Below, in pieces: positions 58,001 through 64,000 of a DNA stretch of 64,000 bases. Positions within the stretch are counted from its first letter, which is position 1; each line of letters starts with the position of its first letter. Position numbers and translations under genes: made by a program. The notes beneath the pieces were generated by a model. It had not been told where the DNA came from, did not search any database, and was given only the letters and a program-made list of their open reading frames with translations. The stretch comes from Miscanthus floridulus (Eukaryota; Streptophyta; Magnoliopsida; Poales; Poaceae): assembly GCF_019320115.1 (NCBI RefSeq), contig NC_089589.1, positions 22,282,580-22,346,579 of the forward strand, written 5' to 3'.

Positions 58001-59439
58001 AGTTACAGGATGCGAAGTTGAAAGAGATAGCGGAAAACATAGTGATTGGTAAGGCACCAGGATTCCGTATGGATGACAATGGAACTCTATGGTTTGGGAA
58101 AAGACTATGTGTGCCTGAGGATAAGGCTATATGAGAGGCAATTCTTCGTGAGGCACATGAGTCCGCTTATTCTATTCATCCTGGAAGTACTAAGATGTAT
58201 TTAGATCTAAAAGAGAAGTATTGGTGGTACGGACTGAAGAGAGATGTTGCTGATTATGTTGCTTTGTGTGATACCTGTCAGAGAGTCAAGGCTGAACATC
58301 AAAGACCTGCAGGATTGCTACAACCAATGAAGATACCTGAGTGGAAGTGGGAAGAAGTTGGTATGGATTTTATAGTTGGGTTACCACATACTCAGAGAGG
58401 TTATGATTCAATCTGGGTAATAGTGGATCGGTTAACTAAAGTTACTCACTTTATACCGGTCAAGACTACTTATAATGGACCGAGGTTAGCTCAGTTATAT
58501 ATGGAGAGAATAGTGTGTCTACATGGAGTTCCCAAGAAAATTGTGTCTGATCGAGGTACCCAATTTACATCTCATTTTTGGCAGCAAGTACATAGTTCAT
58601 TGGGAACCAAGTTGAATTTTAGTACAGCATATCATCCTCAGACAGACGGGCAAACCGAGAGAATTAATCAGATACTGGAGGATATGTGGAGGGCTTGTGC
58701 GTTGCAATATGGTACAAGTTGGGATAAGAGTTTGCTTTATGCAGAGTTATCGTACAACAACAGTTATCAAAAAAGTCTAAATATGGCACCTTTCGAAGCT
58801 TTGTATGGACAAAAGTGTAGAACCCCGTTGTTTTGGAACCAAACAGGGGAAACTCAAGTGTTCGGACCAGATGTCTTGAGAGACGCAGAAGAGCAAGTAA
58901 GGTTGATCAGGGATAACTTGAGAGTGGCCCAGTCTCGACAGAAGAGCTATGCCGATACTAGAAGAAGAGAATTAGTTTTCAAAGTAGGGGATTATGTGTA
59001 CTTGAAGGTGTCACCTATGAGAAGTGTGAGAAGGTTTAACATGAAAGGGAAGTTAGCACCAAGGTATATTGGACCTTTCAAGGTTTTAGAGAGACGTGGA
59101 GAGGTAGCTTATCAGTTGGAATTGCCCGAGAGTTTGTCAGGTGTACATGATGTGTTCCATGTATCTCAGCTAAAGAAGTGTTTGCGTATACCTGAGGAGC
59201 AGATACCGTTAGAGGAGCTTACCGTTAAGGAAGATCTCACATATGAGGAGTTTCCGGTAAGGATTTTGGAGACGGCAGAAAGAGTTACAAGGAGCCGAGT
59301 TATAAAGATGTGTAAGGTTCAGTGGAATCGGTACACAGAAGATGAGGCTACTTGAGAAATGGAAGAGGATCTGAGGCAAACATACCCACAGTTATTTGAG
59401 TTAGCATCGTCCGAATCTCGAGGACGAGATTCATTTTAA
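55009..59439 (+). pseudogene. gag-pol polyprotein of gypsy element, seven premature stops
   Basis: One frame of 1477 codons without any frameshift. Gag starts MSGRGRG and holds a retrotrans_gag domain (W-rich, GEAQDWWESF, YAPNEV) and a zinc knuckle CFRCGKGHLSYNC, one residue shorter than the usual C-x2-C-x4-H-x4-C. Protease: the expected DSGA reads YSGA (56150), so it is inactive. Reverse transcriptase has [21 protein letters not shown] and intact FIDDIL. RNase H begins [11 protein letters not shown]. Integrase has H/C zinc finger, MDFI, SDRGTQF and TERINQ (the D, D and E), then GPFKV and a chromodomain-like tail (ILETAERVTR). Stops at 55030, 55603, 56014, 56398, 57202, 58132 and 59353 are each one transition from the Arg, Gln, Gln, Gln, Trp, Arg and Trp expected. 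True stop TAA at 59437. Confidence 0.92.
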
Positions 59440-59447
59440 GGGGGGTA
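59437..59447 (+). other. Polypurine tract
   Basis: taaggggggta lies five bases before the 3' LTR start (TGTAACACCC at 59452). The purine run primes plus-strand synthesis in LTR retrotransposons. It overlaps the gag-pol stop codon. Confidence 0.75.
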
Positions 59448-59451
59448 GAAT

Positions 59452-60322
59452 TGTAACACCCTAAAAATTTGCATATTTTGAAATAGGAGAAAAGTGATTA
59501 AATTTTCATTTTGTGGGAATTTGAATTTAGGAAATAACAATTTTATTAAAAATAAAATTCAATATAAGGTCAACAACGATGAGTGTGCATTCATGCTGTT
59601 GCATAATATTTTGTATTGATTGGTTTGTAGTCGGATTTCAAATCGATGAGTGTGCATTCATGCTGTTGCATAATATTTTGTATTGATTGGTTTGTAGTCG
59701 GATTTCAAATTGAGTCGAAATTCATTTTGAAAATTCTTTGGAAAAATTAGAAAAAAAAGAAGAAGAATAAAATTTCTTCTCCTTCCTCTGTTTTGGCCCG
59801 TAGGCCTGTTTTCCGCTGTGGCCTTATCTTCCCCCGCCGGCTTGCTACGTTTCTTTCCCGCTGAGGCCCGCTCGGCCTTGCTCTGGTGTCGGCCCACTCT
59901 TTCCAGCGCTGCAAGCCGCGCCCCGCGCCAGCCCTTCTTTTCCATCCTGGGCCGCTGCTCTCCCTCTCCTCTCCGCTTGGGCCGAAGCCAAGTTCACCGG
60001 CCCAGCCGCGCGCCCAGCTGCTCCCGTAGACCCGCGCGCCTCCCTCCACCCGCTGACAGCCCTGGCCCGCAGGTCAGAGGCTTCCCTTTCCTTTCGCCGT
60101 GGCCGGGACGGACTCCACCTCCGCGCCGACGCCGCCGAGTCCGGAGCGGTCACGACCCGTGGTGCCGTGACGCCCAAGTATCTTGGCTCCATAAATAGCC
60201 GGCCACGCTGCCTTCCCCGTCTCATCTGTTGCTCGGTTCTTCGCACTGCCTTAGCACCGCCGCGTTAGACGCTGACCGCCGCCGTCCAACTAGCACCGCG
60301 TCGCCTCCGTGCTTCCTCCGCC
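59452..60322 (+). repeat. Truncated 3' LTR of gypsy element
   Basis: Aligns with 50400-51269 of the 5' LTR with scattered substitutions and ends after tcctccgcc. The remaining ~2.05 kb of LTR is missing; the next bases belong to the 3.2 kb repeat after a two-base filler (aa). Confidence 0.9.
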
Positions 60323-61138
60323 AACAGGCGTCAAAACTTTGAACTGACCTAATAAAAGACCCTATTTGGATATGGCCTTTTGGATTCTAATCCAAACTTT
60401 TCCAGACTCATAGGAAACATGAAAAAACATGTTGGAAGGTTTCCCACTAGGATAAGACCTCCCCTCTCTATATATATTAGAGGATCATGGCCGATTGAGT
60501 CCATCCAACAACCAATCAATCTTTTTTACATCTATTACTCCTTTCACCCTAATCTCTTCCAACCCATGCTGCTATTCATCGCTTGATCCGACGACCAATG
60601 GCGCCCTAGCCTCGCCGGCTGACCTAGGGCAACCTGGCGACATCCTTACCCTAATGGGGTCCCTCCCGGGCGAGAGCTTCAACTCGTTCCTTTGCTAATT
60701 TGCCTACAAACTTGTCGTTCTTCATCACGCAAGTCTGATTGGCTATCCTTTGGTGGTTTGCTCATAAACTTCACTGTTCTTCGCCATAAAAGAGTGTTGG
60801 TTATCCTTTGCCGGTTTGCTTGTATACTCGCTGCTCCTCATAATGTAAGTATGATCCTCACTGCATTCTTTGGTCCGTGGTGACCTGGACGATCTAGCCC
60901 TAGCTAGTGTGTGATCCGTTTCGGTGTCCATAGCATCTTTTACCTTTCGGATGCGTGATGTGTCACATCTGATCGTGTTGCATGTTTTCCTTTGACCGAC
61001 AAGGTAAAATTTTTATTTTTATCCATTTGTTCTCAAAATTATTTTTCATGTTTTCAATCAAGTTTGATGTAAGCCCTAGCACATAAAGCCATTTTTTGCC
61101 TTCTAAGATTAATTTTTTTTGCTATTTTTTAATCTAGA

Positions 61139-61353
61139 TTTGCATTTTTTGGAAAAACGGATTTGTAGGGACGCATCTATATCCAGTCACCCCTAAAAAT
61201 GACCAGTCGTCCCTACAAAACGATTTGTAGGGGCGTCTGGCGAACTGCCCCTACAAATCGGCGGTTTGTAGAGTCAGGGCCGTAGGGGTGGCTGGCCAAA
61301 CCGCTGCAACAAATAGTGTGGAGCTGCCCCTACAAAGTCTTTCTTTAGTAGTG
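61139..61353 (-). mobile_element. Miniature CACTA-like element in repeat copy 2
   Basis: Counterpart of 9240-9432, with tttagtagtg at its right end and tttgtaggggcg-type motifs. It has an extra ~25-base subterminal unit (ccagtcgtccctacaaaacg) compared with copy 1. Confidence 0.55.
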
Positions 61354-61739
61354 CATCTAGCTCTAGCGAGAGTGTTGCCTGGACTAATTACCATGATTAG
61401 TTGATTCACTTTTTTTGGATGATGGATTAGTTGATTCACTAGTTCCTATTTTTCCTCTTTAATATAACCATTCAGGTGGACGCCCTATTATCGACCTCCG
61501 TGTGAAATGAGTTATAAACATATCAACAAAATAGAAGTAATTCCTCAATCCTGTATAAACAATATATAAATGATTTTGTTTTTTTTTCTCGTATAAGCAT
61601 TCTAAGTTGGGGCTTCCAACGAAATGTTGTTCCTTTCGCCTTGCCACACGTTAGGCAAAAACTCTTCAACTTTCTAGGCATATCCAAGGCGAAAACTTTT
61701 TAGTAGGCAAACAGTACTCCCCATAATTCGGCATTATTC

Positions 61740-63464
61740 TGTGAACACAAGGTTAATATGTGCCTTTGTGGTTTGGATTTGTGATGAGTGATTGTCATCA
61801 TGATTCGCGTCTTGGGTTGAGTTTGTGAACTAACCATGGCATAAGTTGGGCTGTGCAACATGTCTCTTCGCTTGTGGTGCGTAGGTGTGGAGCTCGGAGG
61901 CGGTGGTCGATGGCGAGGTGAAGGTCAAGTAGGGACGTGTCATGCTAATGGACTAGAAGCGGTGAAGGACGGACGTGAGGCTTGGACTAAGGGCCCAGGA
62001 GGCCGGGTGATCAGCCGCGGTGGCTGACATCTGCGGATATCGACAAGCGCAAGTGTACATGGAGGAGTGACCGTGTTGACCGAGTCAAGACGGCGCACGT
62101 GCAAGTCGAGCGGGGGCTCTGGAAGATTTGGCGCCCGGGCGGTCGAGGACGGAGGTGACATGCGTTGAGTTGCGGGGGACGTGTATGGAGTATGCTACTC
62201 GCGGACGGTTTCGTGGTTTGGGCCTCAAACCATCGGGCGGACGGTTTCCGGGTTTGGGCCTCAAAACCCGGACGGAGGTTACAAGGAGGAACGGGGTGGC
62301 ACGTGACGGAATTATAGAGGTTACGTCGAGGCGAAGCAAATCTGTGCAGGAAGCGAGGCTGTCCGATCGATAGAAATCGGGTTGTACCATAATTTCGCCC
62401 TAAAATATCTAGGGCACAAGTGAAATTGTGTAATAAGCCTATAAATAAGATTTGGCTGCCGCCACTCATTGTCACCTCTTGGACTTTTTCATTTGCTCGC
62501 TCTAGTCCCCTTCCTAGAGTTTGTTCTTGAGGTCCACAAATTCGAAATTTGTGTAAACAGATATTTTGAGTTGGGAATGGAGGCCCGAATCCTCCACTTC
62601 CTCCGGAATTCATCACTCGTGTCTGTGATTTCCATTTTGTTGCGTTGTTCGTTTTTCTCCATTTTCGTTCTTGGCTACAATCTGAATTTCTCAGAGTTTG
62701 GGTCGATCCCAGGCGATGATTTCTTGAGGATAGATTCGTAGCAAGTTGAATTCCATCTTTGTAAATTTTTGGAACGAATGATGGAGATTTGGGTCGTTTT
62801 TCTTTTGATTTTCTGGTCGCTCTTTCTCCCTGTTCGTGCCTAGCAGAGGCACTGCTTTTCCTGTTCGTCTTTTGCGTGTGGGGAGACGAGCAACTGAGCA
62901 CCAGCACCGTGCTCACCAGGCCCGAGCCGGTGCTCGCCCAGAGAGGCCGAAGGCCTGCGCCAAGCAGCAGGAGCCGCGTGCTCCCAGAGCCCGAGCGGCG
63001 CTCGCCCAGGTGGCCATCCTCTCGTCGGTCTCCTCCCTGTCTCTACTTTCTTCGGTGCTTGCCCTCCGTTCGTGCGGTTTTTCTCTCGGTTCTGTTCGGC
63101 TGTCGGTGTACACCGCCTCCTGATCGTGCGGTGCACCGCTCGGCAGTGTATGGTGCCCTTCGGTGGTGTCCGGTGCCTGTCAAAAGTGCCGGCCCAATTT
63201 CCAGTCTGGCAGGTTCGAATTTCCAGCCCTGTTTTTTTTTTGTTTCATCCGTGGTTTGTGCGTTTGTGCTCGGATTTAAGTTCCATCTTTTGCATTGGTT
63301 TTCCATCCATTCAAGGAACTTATCTAAGTATTCTCCTCACCAGTTGGCGTGGATATTTTAGATTTTGGAACTTTTTTTGGTTTTCTTGTTTGGCGGTGAT
63401 TTAGTGACAGCGGTCAAATATTTCGAGAGAAATTTTAGGGCTCCCATTCACCCCCCTCTGGTCA
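61740..63464 (+). mobile_element. Possible solo LTR or LTR-like block (copy 2)
   Basis: Counterpart of 9817-11562, with the TATA-like cctataaataag at about 62438. A 301-codon minus-strand frame here is broken in copy 1 and is not taken as a gene. Confidence 0.35.
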
Positions 63465-63559
63465 CCGTTTTCGGTCATTTATATTGCTACTAATTTAAAT
63501 ATCTGAAAAATAAAAGGAGCCTTGTTAGGAAGCTGCATTCTCATGGCACTGGCAGCATA

Positions 63560-64000
63560 CACTACAGGAAACGGCTGATTTGCCGGGAGCAAAAAAATTT
63601 GCCGGGTGCTTTTTATCGGACACCCGGCAAAGGAATTCTTTGCCGGGTGCCAGGCCTGGAGACACCCGGCAAAGAAAGGCCTCCGGCAAATCAGCCTTTG
63701 CCGGGAGCCGGGCACTCGGCAAATTCCAGCCGTCGGCAAAAATTAGTCTTCTCGAAACATTGTCTGGGTTTTAGGCAGCCGACGTCGCAACTTACTCGAA
63801 ACTTTCTCAATTTTTAACCAGGGCCTCCACATGTGATAACAAGACACATCGACAAGTTTCGTGATTTTCGGACATCGTTTTGATTTTATATAATTTAAAT
63901 AAACTTCCCCCGCGAGTACATCGTCATGTTACGACAACATGATGCGCGACATTTCATGCCACTTCCTGCATACGGCCTCAACATAGCCTAAATATCATGA
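63560..64000. mobile_element. CACTA element, left end only (continues past the window)
   Basis: Starts CACTACAGGAAACGGCTGAT, followed by a dense subterminal array of tttgccgggtgc / cacccggcaaag in both orientations up to 63740, a CACTA family widespread in panicoid grasses as far as I recall. ATA at 63557-63559 would be the target duplication; copy 1 of the host repeat shows the uninterrupted site at 11651-11661. The coding part, if any, lies outside the window. Confidence 0.88.

Larger units (their letters stand above)
50400..60322 (+). mobile_element. Ty3/gypsy retrotransposon, Tekay/Del-like chromovirus, right LTR truncated
   Basis: Complete 5' LTR (50400-53325), primer site, an extra ORF, a single gag-pol frame ending in a chromodomain-like tail, a polypurine tract, and a 3' LTR cut after ~870 of ~2930 bases. 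Long LTRs starting TGTAACACCC and a C-terminal chromodomain-like segment point to the Tekay/Del lineage (from memory). Over the shared part the two LTRs differ by a few percent by eye, so the insertion is not very recent. Confidence 0.9.
60325..63559. repeat. 3.2 kb direct repeat, copy 2
   Basis: Second copy of 8424-11656, same orientation. The left edge coincides with the truncated gypsy LTR. On the right it is interrupted by a CACTA element at 63560; in copy 1 the sequence reads through gcatatatat at the same place (11652-11661). Confidence 0.85.

Noticed and set aside
55009..59439. Endogenous pararetrovirus (caulimovirid-like) insertion
   Set aside because: The reverse transcriptase could suggest this, but the element has long LTRs, an integrase with DDE residues, a polypurine tract and a chromodomain-like tail, and no movement protein. 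It is a Ty3/gypsy retrotransposon.
62011..62916. 301-codon minus-strand open frame
   Set aside because: The homologous frame in the other 3.2 kb repeat copy (10002-11024) is broken into short pieces, and the region has the layout of an LTR. No protein family recognised.

Overview
The window is nuclear DNA of a grass, probably a panicoid; this rests on the transposon families, a monocot-type CC-NB-LRR resistance gene and the base composition, not on a database match. It is accessory sequence. One host gene appears intact, and most of the rest is nested or decayed transposable elements with AT-rich filler.

Layout. 1-5210: two copies of a ~0.9 kb segment (1-927 and 3688-4543) with repeat-rich spacer. 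5211-8093: a degenerate Ty1/copia element. 8424-11656: a ~3.2 kb segment that recurs in direct orientation at 60325-63559. 12141-19412 (minus strand): an NLR gene whose coding sequence is split by a ~4.2 kb intron holding a SINE, a Tourist-like MITE and CACTA-type elements; the three exons join in frame. 19600-20660: the NLR leader region, locally duplicated, with related leader copies at 35329-35770 and 43177-43730 that lack an NLR body. 21924-34939: a complete 13 kb CACTA (En/Spm) element with matching 3-bp target duplication. It carries a GRF-zinc-finger gene, a tnp2-type transposase, and a second gene that joins a Transposase_24-like region to a Ulp1-like cysteine protease domain. 37232-40325: a non-autonomous Helitron. 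40429-42021: a tRNA-derived SINE split by a CACTA element. 44305-47966: another CACTA element. 48662-50399: the left part of a further CACTA element, cut inside its transposase by a Ty3/gypsy (Tekay/Del-like chromovirus) at 50400-60322. 63560-end: the start of one more CACTA element, inserted in the second 3.2 kb copy.

Main points for follow-up. (1) The gypsy element has a small ORF upstream of gag. Once its initiator Met is removed, its N-terminus lines up residue for residue with the histone H3 tail (TAR-x-STGG, with Ile where H3 has Lys9), followed by an acidic tract and a coiled coil; it is a candidate histone mimic. (2) The truncated gypsy LTR abuts the start of the second 3.2 kb copy, which looks like the junction of a ~52 kb tandem duplication and predicts a second NLR copy just outside the window. 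(3) Premature stops in four transposon reading frames are almost all explained by C-to-T or G-to-A changes, with very few frameshifts, as expected from deamination of methylated cytosines.

All family names come from motif recognition by eye. Splice sites were placed by GT-AG rules and reading-frame continuity. No alignment or search was run.
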